A stretch of DNA of 61,177 nucleotides, from the IMG/VR virus record IMGVR_UViG_3300025009_000108, positions 1 to 61,177 of that record; one strand, written 5' to 3'. Origin of the DNA: a virus. Position numbers and translations under genes: made by a program. Shown here piece by piece: positions 30,562-41,183 of this stretch; position 1 is the stretch's first letter, and each line of letters starts with the position of its first letter. Under the pieces are notes generated by a model. It had not been told where the DNA came from, searched no databases, and saw only the letters and a list, made by a program, of their open reading frames with translations.

Positions 30562-31862
30562 CAATTCACCGTGTAATAAAGGCAAACCATGCAGTCCGTG
30601 TTTGTTCCGCTGACCGAAGTGGTGTGCCATTGAATAACATCATCAGCGTCAATGGAAGAATTGCTCAAAGTTCCATCGTCGGTCGCAGTGGTAGTCGCGG
30701 TAATATCGGTTGCCCCATCGACCCCTACGCAAGACGCCCCGGCCGAATCGCACTCATCCAAATGGCCTACAACATTGGTTGCACCGCGCTGGGTTACCCT
30801 CACCTGCCGCACCGTAATCGCATATGGGAATTGGTGGAACATATGATCGGACGCGGCGGCTATCCCCGCCCAGGTCTGGCAACGGGATTGCCAAATCGGA
30901 ATGAAAGAAGACCCTGGGCTTACGTTGCCGTATAACTGAATTCCTGAAGCCTCATCCGCACCAGTCCTGATAGCTATTTCTCCGGCTGAGTCGGTAGTGG
31001 GGCTGGCTCCGTTTGTTATCTCTACAGTAACGGCTCCCAAGTCCACCGCCCCAACACCAGCGATGCTCGAACCAGACCCGAGGGTAAGAGCAACGTTTGT
31101 CAATAAAAGCGTTCTGCCATATCCTTTGACTATGCTGGCTGGAGTTCCGTCAGCGTCTTCGACCACATCCAACCATATAGAGTTATCATCGGCCGCATCG
31201 TTGAACTTCAATGAAAGCAGTGTGGTATTGCTTGAATTGTCAGCAGCGGTATTGGTGAGTAAAAGACCGCCCCAACCGTCAGTCGAACTCGTAAAAGTCA
31301 ATGTGTAGGCCGCCATGGAAAACGACTTACTTGCAGAAGGATTTCCAAGATCGTTTAGTGCGCTCACACTCGAACAGGTATAGCAATCCCAATCTGCTGC
31401 CCCGTCTGTGGCGTCCTGGAGGGTATAAAAATTGTGATTCGTGGTATCGTACCAACGAGACCCTATGGCATATCCAAAGTCAGCATCATCATCCACGGTC
31501 GGCGCTGCTACCTGGGCGAAGGAGTCCTTGATGCATGTCGCCGTTCCAGATGACCAGTCAATATGACCAGTGCAGGCTGAAACGTCCAGGCCAAACCCGC
31601 CGATGGCAGGATCGACAAGGTTGTTGTCAACCACATCGCCGGCCATACGATCGGGGTCGAAATCGTTCGAGTTATGGTCTTCTTTGGAATTGACAGCCGT
31701 CTTTATCTCGTTCGCGTCGTCAGATGAAAACTGACCTGTAACCCCCGATGCTCCAGTGACCTTATCGGAATATGTTATATCGGTTCCGCTTCTTTCAAGG
31801 CTCCGTTGTGCCGCGCATCCTGAAAGTACGATAGTCAATATGATCAAGATAATCTTTTTCAT
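30561..31862 (-). CDS. Lipoprotein-type tail-fibre protein (433 aa)
   Basis: The lipoprotein signal peptide MKKIILIILTIVLSGC (lipobox LSGC) is followed by AAQRSLERSG, echoing the SRLERTGG of the 1189-residue fibre. The mature part has an acidic region, fibre-like repeats (LLLTNTAADNSSNTTLLSL) and a cysteine-containing C-terminal beta domain (CQTW, ECDSAGASC, CMVC). The start overlaps the stop of the upstream gene (TAATG). Confidence 0.75.
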   Translation of the reverse strand: MKKIILIILTIVLSGCAAQRSLERSGTDITYSDKVTGASGVTGQFSSDDANEIKTAVNSKEDHNSNDFDPDRMAGDVVDNNLVDPAIGGFGLDVSACTGHIDWSSGTATCIKDSFAQVAAPTVDDDADFGYAIGSRWYDTTNHNFYTLQDATDGAADWDCYTCSSVSALNDLGNPSASKSFSMAAYTLTFTSSTDGWGGLLLTNTAADNSSNTTLLSLKFNDAADDNSIWLDVVEDADGTPASIVKGYGRTLLLTNVALTLGSGSSIAGVGAVDLGAVTVEITNGASPTTDSAGEIAIRTGADEASGIQLYGNVSPGSSFIPIWQSRCQTWAGIAAASDHMFHQFPYAITVRQVRVTQRGATNVVGHLDECDSAGASCVGVDGATDITATTTATDDGTLSNSSIDADDVIQWHTTSVSGTNTDCMVCLYYTVN

Positions 31863-32335
31863 TATCCCACCTGCAAAAGTTTTGGTATCTTAGAAACGAT
31901 CTCACCGGTTATAAATTCAACCATCCTCCAACCATCAGTTGTTAGGCATAGGGCCTGCGAATGATCTATATCGTCTCTTGCTGCCGGCCAAATAGCAAGC
32001 TCCTGGGAGTCATTATCACCGGACTCTCTGCAATCTGCGTCAAACTCGCGTTTCATGATTGAGCATCCGTCAATAGCGAAATTATCGCAATCGAGTCGTC
32101 CGTTGTCTTTACCATCGGCGTTGCTCATGATGCTTGAAAGTGATTCTATCGGCACCCTTGATATTTTTGCCATCCAGTGGCGTGCCATTATAACGCGCCT
32201 TCGAAGGTCTTCTGGATCGGTGATAAAATATCCCGTATCTCTCAAGAGGGCTCCTGAGCTGATTTTTCGTCCGAAAAACCCGCCTTCGAACTCTTCAAGG
32301 CGTTTTCTGACTTGCGCCGATGAAATGTTCATCAC
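31862..32335 (-). CDS. Possible papain-like (CxDNFA) phage protein (157 aa)
   Basis: The segment LDCDNFAIDG followed about 45 residues later by DIDHSQALCLTTDGWRMVE and ITGEI recalls a papain-like 'DCDDFA ... H.....G....EP.TG' arrangement in phage and lectin-associated cysteine proteases. The candidate pair is the Cys of DCDNFA and the His of IDHSQ. It sits between the ejection proteins and the fibre cluster. Enzymatic role is tentative. Confidence 0.55.
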   Translation of the reverse strand: MMNISSAQVRKRLEEFEGGFFGRKISSGALLRDTGYFITDPEDLRRRVIMARHWMAKISRVPIESLSSIMSNADGKDNGRLDCDNFAIDGCSIMKREFDADCRESGDNDSQELAIWPAARDDIDHSQALCLTTDGWRMVEFITGEIVSKIPKLLQVG

Positions 32336-32796
32336 TTATCCCTTTTGGTGAACCGCAGCTTGACAGTAACGATCTTCTCATTGCCCACGTCTGCGGCTGC
32401 CTCCGTGTCTCCATCGTCGGCCAGGAATTTAACGGTCAGCGTGTTATCAACCGAAGGGAAATACCCGAGATCCTCGTGGGCGCTTTGAGCCTGTGAGACT
32501 CCAGCCGCAGAGCGCGCGCTGCCCCTGAATAACCTCCGGCTGGTAGCCTTTTCGATCACCTTAACGCGGTATGCGGTCGTAGGATAGGCGGTTGCGTCCG
32601 GGTCTGTAATGATTTCTGTCAGAGTGTACGCCTTGAGCCCCGCAAGGTTTTGCGTCGCGCCAAGGTCTTGGTCGGGAATCGAACCGTCAGTATCATCGGA
32701 AAGACACGCCAGGGAAATCAAAACTTCTCCAACCCCTCCGTGTCCAACCATTTGAATGTGGGGGCTCACGGTTACTGTTACTGAAGATCCAGCCAT
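32332..32796 (-). CDS. Virion protein of unknown function (154 aa)
   Basis: AAAGGAGCACCAG precedes the ATG and its stop overlaps the next start. Beta-rich (SSVTVTVSPHIQMVG, TVKLRF) with an acidic loop; no signal peptide. From its position after the large ejection protein it is probably a tail or fibre-attachment component. Confidence 0.6.
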   Translation of the reverse strand: MAGSSVTVTVSPHIQMVGHGGVGEVLISLACLSDDTDGSIPDQDLGATQNLAGLKAYTLTEIITDPDATAYPTTAYRVKVIEKATSRRLFRGSARSAAGVSQAQSAHEDLGYFPSVDNTLTVKFLADDGDTEAAADVGNEKIVTVKLRFTKRDK

Positions 32797-32810
32797 CTGG
32801 TGCTCCTTTC

Positions 32811-35800
32811 TTAGTTCACTGTCTTATCGTACATTGAGTTGAATGTTTTGTATTGTTCGTCAATGATCTTTTCTATGTTTTTAACTTGTTCCTTATTCCC
32901 AGATGCTTCAAGGGCTTTCTTAACTCTTCTCAACCTGCGAAGATTTTTCTCTGTCTGAACAGCTGCACCAAACATGGCTTGCTGCGGCTTGGTCTGTGAG
33001 CTCAAATTTCTAAAATAATCAGACCCGGCATAGGCTTCAAGCTGCTCTTTGACAGTCAATATTTCTTGAATGTTTTCAAAATATGTTCTTGAATCAGACC
33101 ACTCTGCCTTTTCCCCAAAAACTCTTCGCACAAAAGGAATTTTAGATATTTGGACCTCTTCCCCCCTTAACTTTTTAAGTGGTACGGCACCCATATCTGC
33201 AAAAAACCTAGCCATGGAACCGCCCACCGTGTCCAAGATAAGATCAAGAGTAGCCGGGGAAACATCGATAGCACCCTTTTTTATATTGTCGCCCCCCGTC
33301 AGAGTGTTTAGTTGCGAGGCTACCCACACAGACGGCTTCCTGGATGACTTCCAATACCTTTGCGAATCTGGATCTGGAACCTTATCGAAAGGATTATCAC
33401 CAGGCATCAACGGGCCACCGAACCAATTCTTGTTTTCTGCTACTTGAGCGAATGGATCGGCAATAGTTGGAGCCAATGTTTGAAGGAGAGTCCCGGATTG
33501 AATTGGATTAAATGCGTTTGCAAAATTTACGGCAAGCCTGGCAGCGCCATCGATAGGTTTATAATTTTTTCTAGTGAACGCAAGCGCCGCTTCGGTTCCA
33601 ATATTCCAAAACAGGTTATATCCCCATGGAAGAGGGATTTTTAAGTATTTTCCTTTCGACCCGGGTATCATGAATATGGCATTCCGTTCTCTTACATAAT
33701 CCTCTATTTTGCTGTAATAGTCTTCATTGTCATCGTCATCTCCTCCCACCATGGCATTTAGTATGCCGAACGTGAAACCAGTCCCTACGATGCCGGCGAG
33801 CGTTTTCCTAACTCCTGAGCTTCTGCGTGCTGCCCTGATTATTCTATAAGAACCCTGTATCCCTGCATTGGCAAAAAGATACAGAGAATTTATTACAGGC
33901 CCAGCAGCTCCCTTTTTTGTGAAATCTACCGTTATGTCTGAAGCTATTTTAGCTGCCTTAATATCGGTCATCCCTTTTCCGGCGGCCAATTTGAAAACAT
34001 GCAATCTTATCCCGTTCTCAATCGCTGTGTTTGCCGCGCCAACTGTTTCGGCAAACTTTCTTGCTGTAGCCAAAATGGGTCTTTTACCTTGTAAAACCTC
34101 AACATCTTTTGATATAGATTTTTCAAGATTTGCAACACTCCCATGAATGTCGGACCAGCCTATTTTCCCACCTGCTTTTTTAAATCTATCGTATAACTTT
34201 TCGAGTTCATCGCCTTTTTGTTTTCCTTTTTCAACTCTCCATATAGCATTTACTGCTTTCCCGGCGCCAGAAAGCATGTTTTTGCCCTTAACTCCGGTAT
34301 CCTGGATATTTATATTGGCTGTCTGAAAGTCTCTTGCAAAGTTTGAAATGATAAATTCAGGGCTCCAGGTTGTATTTATTTTTGCAAGCCATTGATTAAC
34401 TTTTGCCAGGCTATTCATTATAGGCCCATAGGAAGTATCCGCAGCTTTCAATGTCCTTAACATCAACATCAAATCTCTGTTGTCGCGGTTAACTTCAAGG
34501 ATATATTGCTTACCATCCGACATGAACCTAAACTCATTATCAGAAACGTTGAAAATGTCCGGGTACATTCTAACGTTTCCGTATTGGTCTAACCTCGGTG
34601 CCTTTTTCTCTGTCTTCAATGTCCATAGCGTCGGATCTGGGTTATTCTTTACTAGGTCCCTCAACACCCTGGTTGAAGCAGCTTTTTCGGCAAGATTAAT
34701 AGCCTTTTCGTAGGATGCAACCGAATTCCCAATGATGTTGACTACGTTTCTTTTTGACCCACCGCGTACCTTGATTGGCTTTCCGGTAGGATTAAGCCCC
34801 CTTGATGCTCCGAACACAGAATCATCAAAACCTTCTCTTTGAAGAGGGACATAATACTCAAACTTTGATTTTATGGCATCATATTCCTCTTGTGGTATTA
34901 AGCCTGCGTCCATAAGCAACTCAAGGCGATTATTGTTTATGGATGCGAGATTTTTCCTAAGCCTCTCCATAACGGTGTCGCTATGGTATTTGTCAAGAAT
35001 ATCTTTAGCTTCGGCATTTGACATTCCTGATAGCTTACCGACACTATCCTGAGTTTCGTCTATACCGGTGAAAGATTCCCAATTTTTCTTTATTTGCTTT
35101 GTGGCATTTTCATCGGCAAACTGCTCAAATGATTTTTCTAGATATTTATAATTATCTTCTCCAGTTAACCCGACGCCTTCAAAAACACCTTTTGTTTTAG
35201 CAGATTTACGCTTATTTTCTGTTGCTACAGCCATTTCATCACGCAATGGTTTTGTGATTTTTGCCGGCAACGCTTCAATTAAAGCGTCAAGAAATCTCTT
35301 TGCATTTTTATCCCTTGCGTCAATATTGGCTTCTTGAGCATGTTTTGCGTGAGCATATTCCTCAAGATAGGAAACGTTCTTACCAGACTTAGCGATAGCT
35401 TCAATCAATGGCTTAACTTCATTCGCCCATAGCTCCTTTACCCTATTTGCGGTAACTTTCGGGCGTTGCGTTTCTTTTAGGAATACGTCTATGCTTTCAG
35501 TAACTTTTGATAGTTTTGCCTGAACCTCTTGAATCGGATGGTTTTTATCTACAATCCAATACATGAAATCATTGAGAGGCCGGTTTATCGCTGATCTAAT
35601 TTCTTCAAACCTACCATTTAACCGTTTTGATTCAGTTCGCTCTTTTTTATCTAAACCGAACTCCTTATCTGCCTTCTCCTTCCCAAAATACTTAACCGCG
35701 AAGTCGTAGGCTTCTTGGTCGAACTCCGTATTATCGCTGTCTTCCTTTCTTCTGCTGAAGGATGGTTCAGTTCCAGCCTTACCAGGTTGGCTTGTGTGTG

Positions 35801-38800
35801 TAGGGATTGGATCGTCGTTTTGATCGACATTCCAGTATTTTACCTCAAAATTCCCGACATAAGTTTCTTCTGGGTCTCCAAGCAATTTTGTTAATTTTGA
35901 TGGCAATATCTTGTCGTAAAGATTGGATAGGTTTCCTGTTTCCCACCCCATACTTACCTGTAAAGCATCGGCATCGGGCAACATGATAGAGTTGATTTCA
36001 TTTTTGGCGGCGTAGGACACAAGATGCCTGATGGCTATATCATACATCCTGTTCCTGACTTTCGCAGGCATTTTAGCTTGCTCTTGTTTAGAAGGCGGCT
36101 GTATCTCCTCAACAAGTAAGTCGCTTCCGTCTTCTCGCCTGTGGGTCAATCTTATTCTGGCAACTGGATTTTTTATGTGTGCGTATTCTTTGTGTCCGTC
36201 AACCCAGGATGATCCTTCGGTACCATCGTAGGCGATATGAAGCTCTTTGTATGAGTTAATATCGCCCCAATCATCGCCGAACACGCTATCGCCATGTTCT
36301 GATGTACCGTCATCAATGAGGATGGTGTCTTTGTACCGTTGCCCGCCTTCTGGCTTCTCGGGTTGATTCTCCCTCCTCGAAAACTGCGCCCCCTCTCTCA
36401 TGGCGTCCAGCTTTTCACCGTTGCGCTCAAGGAGGGCTATGCGGTCGAGAACTTTTTGATCCCATATTACAAAGTTCGAAGTTCTTGATGCCGCTTTTTC
36501 AGCTTCCGCTTTCGTTACGAACTCGGCAAGCAAATTGCCTTTTCCGTCAACAACGTCCCATGTGTTCGATTCTTTGGAAAACTCTACCTTGTTGTTGCCC
36601 TTATCGCGGCTCATCTGGTCGAGGTACTTATTTCCGGGGATGCCTATTGAGGCGAGGTATTCGGAGGCGGCTTTCTGGTTTGCTACTCTGTCATTGAGCG
36701 TCTGCCTAAACCCCGTCCAACCATTGCCGGCCGGTTCGTCTTTTTCAGACAAAAATTCAGACAGGTCTGCATACAAGGCTTCGCCGCTGTCGGCGCTATC
36801 CCACGAATGGTTCAAAACCTTTTTAAGATCGCCCGATGAACTATCGTAAGCCCTGCGCAAAGCCTTCTTCACATACTCGCTCTGCTCCGACAACGGCTTA
36901 TCCCAATCCAAGAGCTTCGGGATTACGTCGTCGGGGATATCAAGTGTGTATAGCTGAGACTCACCCTTATTAAATTTAACGCTATTGTCACCTTCATTCA
37001 GTTTTTTAAGGATGGCCTTTAGGTGCGGAACGGCCTTCGGGTTGTCGTCGTTGGCCATTTCTATTCTGTCGTTTATGACTTCTCGCGCCATATCGACAAC
37101 GCCGATGACTCCTTTTTTATCAAAAGCCTCTCTTAACTTCCATTCGTTTATCAATAAATCTTCTTGTATCTGAGCCCTGACGTAATCGCGCTCAGTGGGG
37201 TTTTTGGTGAACTGGTAAGGAGAGTAATCTACCGGGTCGCCATTGTGGTATAGTGGAACTCCACCAACTGTTAGACTCCTAACTTCCGTCAGTGGCCTAA
37301 GAACTTCGGCGTATCTTCCTGCTACCGTTTTTTCCTCAGCGGAATACCACCCCCACCCATACGAAGCCGCCCCTTCCCCCGTCCCGATCTTATCCAACCG
37401 TGGCCGACCATGAGGAAAGCCTTTCTCTGGCGGCCAGATGTGCGGGGTGCCGTGATAAGCTTTGGCAAATGCCGGGGCACTCTCATCAACCAAAGATTTA
37501 GCACCGCCCTCAACCACACTCGCCCGCGCAGCATCAAGAAGGCTACGAATCTCTGCATCGGAAAACTTCAGACTGGGAGCAACCCTTCGCACAAATGAAC
37601 GGATTGCAGCAACAACCTTGTCTATCCATGTCGATTGCTCATTCTCCGAAACGTGCCTTGCAAGCCACTCATCAGCGGCTTGAATGCGCCCGTTTTGGTT
37701 GGACATATCGAAACCGTACTCTTTGCCTATTGCATCGGCTTCAGCCTTCTTGGCCGCATATACCTGCCTTAAAACCATCTTGAACTGAGGCCCCAATAGT
37801 TCCCTAAGCCCGTAATGACCGAAGGATTCGTGGAGCATGGTATTGACTGCGGACTTTTCCGAAGCAAGGTTGTCAGCTACGAGATAAACTGTTCCGTGGT
37901 AGAAGGTGCCGTCAACGATGTCATTTTCAGCGCCAATGGATTTAAGATGGTCGAGTATGTCTCCGGGCAGTTCGGATTGGGATTGAACCACTTCAACGGC
38001 CGGTGAATTTGCCCATGCTGATGTTATGCGGACTATTTTTATGGACAGGTCTTTGGCTTTTTGAGTGCCATGTTCTTGTGGATTTCGCCTGGAAAAAATA
38101 GGCTTATCAGAACTGCTCTTCAGAGACTTAGCGTCAACCACAATCCGCTTTCCACCAGGAAGCGTCACGCGGATCATGCCCTTCTTCTTGCCGCGCTTTA
38201 TCTCCTGGGTTTCAACGTATGGGCGCCATTGGTTACCGGTCCATACGCGGCCAAGTGCTTTGGGCTTTTGGGGGGCCTCTTCTGGGTTCTGTTTGACAGT
38301 GCGACCCACAGCCCTTCTCTCTCCAATATCACGCCGTTCAGGAGTTCCCCTATCCTGTGACCGCCTCTCAACCATACCGACTTCACCTGGGGCCGCTGCT
38401 TGCTCTCTTCGGCCTGATTTTTGGACGCCGTTTATTGGCTTTCTGGATTGTTCAACTTCGGGGAGTGTTCGCTTTTCCTGAACGGATGCCGGTTGCTGAA
38501 CGGGGCTTTCCCATTTGATGCCGCGTTTTTCTAATACCCTGCGGGCGGACATGGTCGCTTCATTGTCTTCGTGGCCTTGAGCGGTTCTGATAAGCTGCTC
38601 AGTTCTGGTGGGCGCTCTTAGTTCGCCAGATGCTATCTTGTCGGCGTAGTCCTTTCGGGCCGCATCTCGTTTTGTAATAAGTTCACGGTCTTTAGCAGCT
38701 TGTGCGTCTACGGTTTTAGCCCATTGCTTATCTGACTTGCCGCCTCTGTTTTTGTGTAGGGCAGATTCACCGATGTCTTGCCGCGAAAGCCCGACGCTGG

Positions 38801-41183
38801 AAAGGTATTCTTCCTCTGTCATGGCTTGCGGGGCTTCCTGCCTTTCCTTACCGCTCGGATCGGTTAAGGTTGGGGGCGTTGCCTTAACTTGGAGGTCTGG
38901 ATATGCCGATAGCACCGAAGCGGGAACGGGCTTTCCATCAGACACCGCTGTCTTCACGGCCTCTCGGTGAGATTGCCTTAAATACCCGTCTAGGGTATCA
39001 TCACTTCTTGCTGCCATCTGCTCGGCTGAAATTGCCCATACAGGAACAGCATTAGGGGCAACCTGCCTGCCTTCAATAAAGGCTTTTTCTGTAACGTCGT
39101 ACCACTCGTCTTCGAGCCTTTTCCGCACCGAGTCCCTGTGTTTTCTGACGTACTCTCGGGGGGCTTGCCTTCCTATCCCTTTCTCCGCTTCTGTTTCAAA
39201 CCTGCTTTCGACGTATTCCTGTTGGCTTTGTTCCCACGGTTCTTTAGTGGCTGGAGCCGCCATCTCTGACGGCTCCATTGCTGTAACTTTCCTTCCTACC
39301 TTAGCACCATATTCTGTCATCTGTTCGGGAGTACGCTTATCCCTAACCAATGGATGCGTTCCAGCCGCAGCCTCCAAGGCCTCACGGTAAAGCTGCCCAC
39401 GATAGGCGTTCTGTGTCCGTTCGTCGCTGAAGTCTTTGGCGGCTTTCAATTCTGCTTCGCGGGCCTGAGTTTCTGATCTAAGCCGTTCAATCTCCTTAAT
39501 CTGTTCATGTGTCGCGTTCTTTCCGAAATCAACGGCTTCGTTGGTGTTTTTAAAGTCCGGGATTCTTTCCGTTACTGTTTCTGCGGGTGGCAGATTAAAT
39601 TTTTGGATGCCTTCCCCAGCGGCAACCAAGGGGGAGTCAAGTTGCGCCGGGGAAGGTTGCTGCGCTTCCTGTGGGGAGGAGGGCACAGGGGCGGCAGCAA
39701 TATTTTTACCCCGGCCAGCGCCAGACGGTTTCTCGGCTTCTGGGCGCGGGGTCTCTTGGGCACGTTTCTTGATTTCGTTGGCTATGGCTTGCCTGGCCGA
39801 TGGATCTTCTGAACTCGCCAGAACATCAACTAAAATAGAAACCTCTTGAGCCCTTGCTTTTCGTTGAGCGGCCTCATCAGCCAACTGCTTGCGGGCCATC
39901 TCATTACGTGAAATCTCGTTTTCAGCATCGATGTTTGTGCGGTCAATGGCTTGCTGGTTCTGTTTCTGACGTTGAACAATAGGCTCTTCGGTCAATCCCT
40001 CTCTCTCAAAAACTTCATACGATTGCTCGGCAGGTGCCATTGGCGCTTGGCTTAATATATCGGCAGATTCTTTGGCTGTTGAAGGCCGCCCGGTTTTTCC
40101 AAAGCTTCCTTGCTGATACTCTTCTTCAATCTCGTCAAAAACTGTCTTTGGTTGATACTGCGCTATCGCCTCGTCAATTCCTGATCGCATAGCGGGAGGA
40201 ACACGATCCCGCATGGCCTTTAGCTGGTCTGCGGTTACGGCTCCGGATTGGAGATCGGCAATGAATGGATTTGGTTGGGCGTCTTGCTTTTCGTCTTGAA
40301 CAACCTCCCCACGCCCTGAAATGGCACCGGCTGCACCAGGGATTAACGCCATGGGAGCGGCTATAGACGCTTCGTACAATCCTTCCTTGGCGGTTTGCGG
40401 AAGCTGCTTTATGTACTGTGCGCTTTTTTCGAGGAGGGTCTTATCAGGGTTCGGCGCAAAGATGTTTACAAATTCATCGGGAAACTTCTGAAAAAATTCT
40501 GTAAACGCTTCTGCACCTGCCGCCTTTAATGCCGTAAATATGGGCTTGCCAAACGACGATAGCGCCTTGCTTATACCAATTTGTTCAAGCGGTGCTTGCA
40601 TTGAAGCGTTGGCAAGACCCCATATAGCAGCTTCTTTTTCAGGAACGCCCTTTTCGATTAGATCGTTATACGTTCCGCCTGCAATCTGTAACCCCATTCC
40701 GGTAACACCGGCCACAGGCGATGCCATAGAGGTAACGATTTGACCGCCGAACTGAGGTACGGCGCGAGCAAAAGATTCGCCCCAATTCTTGGGCTGCATG
40801 GATTTATCGGGAGCTATAGACGGACTCTTGGCTACCGTCGAGGCGGCTTGCGCCATCTGATCGTTATATTCTGGACCGAACGTATCGATGCCTGGTTGAA
40901 TTTGAGGCTTTAGAAAACCTGATTTGTAACCAGCCGCAATGCCGCCCATAGTGCTTCTGGCAACGTCTTTTGCACCTTCAATAAACTGTTTAGGTCTGAT
41001 GATAGGTTCGCCGGATGGCTCAAACGGTTCTCCGCCGTGCATGTCGCCCGGTGTTAAATAGTCCATTTTTGGTTGTTTCAACTGTGCCTGAAATTCAGAC
41101 TCAAGGTCATCTAAAACAGAAACTCCCCTGCGAGGATTCAACGATTGCTGAAATTCATTTTCAAGATCTTCAATAACACCCAT
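32811..41183 (-). CDS. Giant polyvalent internal virion protein (2790 aa)
   Basis: The N-terminus is followed by a small-residue hydrophobic region (about 140-290) and long charged, disordered parts. A metallopeptidase-like MLHESFGHYGLRELLG motif (HExxGH, about 1117) is next. A YHGTPH...IGTGEGAASYGWGWY domain (about 1241 on) resembles ADP-ribosyltransferase-like modules of polyvalent proteins. Helical regions and a segment WSPEFIISNFARDFQT (about 2265), typical of 'large polyvalent protein-associated' domains, lead to a hydrophobic patch (about 2460). Such proteins are packaged and ejected with the genome to act early in the host. It starts directly after the upstream stop. Confidence 0.85.
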   Translation of the reverse strand: MGVIEDLENEFQQSLNPRRGVSVLDDLESEFQAQLKQPKMDYLTPGDMHGGEPFEPSGEPIIRPKQFIEGAKDVARSTMGGIAAGYKSGFLKPQIQPGIDTFGPEYNDQMAQAASTVAKSPSIAPDKSMQPKNWGESFARAVPQFGGQIVTSMASPVAGVTGMGLQIAGGTYNDLIEKGVPEKEAAIWGLANASMQAPLEQIGISKALSSFGKPIFTALKAAGAEAFTEFFQKFPDEFVNIFAPNPDKTLLEKSAQYIKQLPQTAKEGLYEASIAAPMALIPGAAGAISGRGEVVQDEKQDAQPNPFIADLQSGAVTADQLKAMRDRVPPAMRSGIDEAIAQYQPKTVFDEIEEEYQQGSFGKTGRPSTAKESADILSQAPMAPAEQSYEVFEREGLTEEPIVQRQKQNQQAIDRTNIDAENEISRNEMARKQLADEAAQRKARAQEVSILVDVLASSEDPSARQAIANEIKKRAQETPRPEAEKPSGAGRGKNIAAAPVPSSPQEAQQPSPAQLDSPLVAAGEGIQKFNLPPAETVTERIPDFKNTNEAVDFGKNATHEQIKEIERLRSETQAREAELKAAKDFSDERTQNAYRGQLYREALEAAAGTHPLVRDKRTPEQMTEYGAKVGRKVTAMEPSEMAAPATKEPWEQSQQEYVESRFETEAEKGIGRQAPREYVRKHRDSVRKRLEDEWYDVTEKAFIEGRQVAPNAVPVWAISAEQMAARSDDTLDGYLRQSHREAVKTAVSDGKPVPASVLSAYPDLQVKATPPTLTDPSGKERQEAPQAMTEEEYLSSVGLSRQDIGESALHKNRGGKSDKQWAKTVDAQAAKDRELITKRDAARKDYADKIASGELRAPTRTEQLIRTAQGHEDNEATMSARRVLEKRGIKWESPVQQPASVQEKRTLPEVEQSRKPINGVQKSGRREQAAAPGEVGMVERRSQDRGTPERRDIGERRAVGRTVKQNPEEAPQKPKALGRVWTGNQWRPYVETQEIKRGKKKGMIRVTLPGGKRIVVDAKSLKSSSDKPIFSRRNPQEHGTQKAKDLSIKIVRITSAWANSPAVEVVQSQSELPGDILDHLKSIGAENDIVDGTFYHGTVYLVADNLASEKSAVNTMLHESFGHYGLRELLGPQFKMVLRQVYAAKKAEADAIGKEYGFDMSNQNGRIQAADEWLARHVSENEQSTWIDKVVAAIRSFVRRVAPSLKFSDAEIRSLLDAARASVVEGGAKSLVDESAPAFAKAYHGTPHIWPPEKGFPHGRPRLDKIGTGEGAASYGWGWYSAEEKTVAGRYAEVLRPLTEVRSLTVGGVPLYHNGDPVDYSPYQFTKNPTERDYVRAQIQEDLLINEWKLREAFDKKGVIGVVDMAREVINDRIEMANDDNPKAVPHLKAILKKLNEGDNSVKFNKGESQLYTLDIPDDVIPKLLDWDKPLSEQSEYVKKALRRAYDSSSGDLKKVLNHSWDSADSGEALYADLSEFLSEKDEPAGNGWTGFRQTLNDRVANQKAASEYLASIGIPGNKYLDQMSRDKGNNKVEFSKESNTWDVVDGKGNLLAEFVTKAEAEKAASRTSNFVIWDQKVLDRIALLERNGEKLDAMREGAQFSRRENQPEKPEGGQRYKDTILIDDGTSEHGDSVFGDDWGDINSYKELHIAYDGTEGSSWVDGHKEYAHIKNPVARIRLTHRREDGSDLLVEEIQPPSKQEQAKMPAKVRNRMYDIAIRHLVSYAAKNEINSIMLPDADALQVSMGWETGNLSNLYDKILPSKLTKLLGDPEETYVGNFEVKYWNVDQNDDPIPTHTSQPGKAGTEPSFSRRKEDSDNTEFDQEAYDFAVKYFGKEKADKEFGLDKKERTESKRLNGRFEEIRSAINRPLNDFMYWIVDKNHPIQEVQAKLSKVTESIDVFLKETQRPKVTANRVKELWANEVKPLIEAIAKSGKNVSYLEEYAHAKHAQEANIDARDKNAKRFLDALIEALPAKITKPLRDEMAVATENKRKSAKTKGVFEGVGLTGEDNYKYLEKSFEQFADENATKQIKKNWESFTGIDETQDSVGKLSGMSNAEAKDILDKYHSDTVMERLRKNLASINNNRLELLMDAGLIPQEEYDAIKSKFEYYVPLQREGFDDSVFGASRGLNPTGKPIKVRGGSKRNVVNIIGNSVASYEKAINLAEKAASTRVLRDLVKNNPDPTLWTLKTEKKAPRLDQYGNVRMYPDIFNVSDNEFRFMSDGKQYILEVNRDNRDLMLMLRTLKAADTSYGPIMNSLAKVNQWLAKINTTWSPEFIISNFARDFQTANINIQDTGVKGKNMLSGAGKAVNAIWRVEKGKQKGDELEKLYDRFKKAGGKIGWSDIHGSVANLEKSISKDVEVLQGKRPILATARKFAETVGAANTAIENGIRLHVFKLAAGKGMTDIKAAKIASDITVDFTKKGAAGPVINSLYLFANAGIQGSYRIIRAARRSSGVRKTLAGIVGTGFTFGILNAMVGGDDDDNEDYYSKIEDYVRERNAIFMIPGSKGKYLKIPLPWGYNLFWNIGTEAALAFTRKNYKPIDGAARLAVNFANAFNPIQSGTLLQTLAPTIADPFAQVAENKNWFGGPLMPGDNPFDKVPDPDSQRYWKSSRKPSVWVASQLNTLTGGDNIKKGAIDVSPATLDLILDTVGGSMARFFADMGAVPLKKLRGEEVQISKIPFVRRVFGEKAEWSDSRTYFENIQEILTVKEQLEAYAGSDYFRNLSSQTKPQQAMFGAAVQTEKNLRRLRRVKKALEASGNKEQVKNIEKIIDEQYKTFNSMYDKTVN

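Noticed and set aside
36031-39849. Several 60-140 codon plus-strand frames opposite the giant gene
   Set aside because: Expected by chance over an 8.4-kb gene; none has a start signal.
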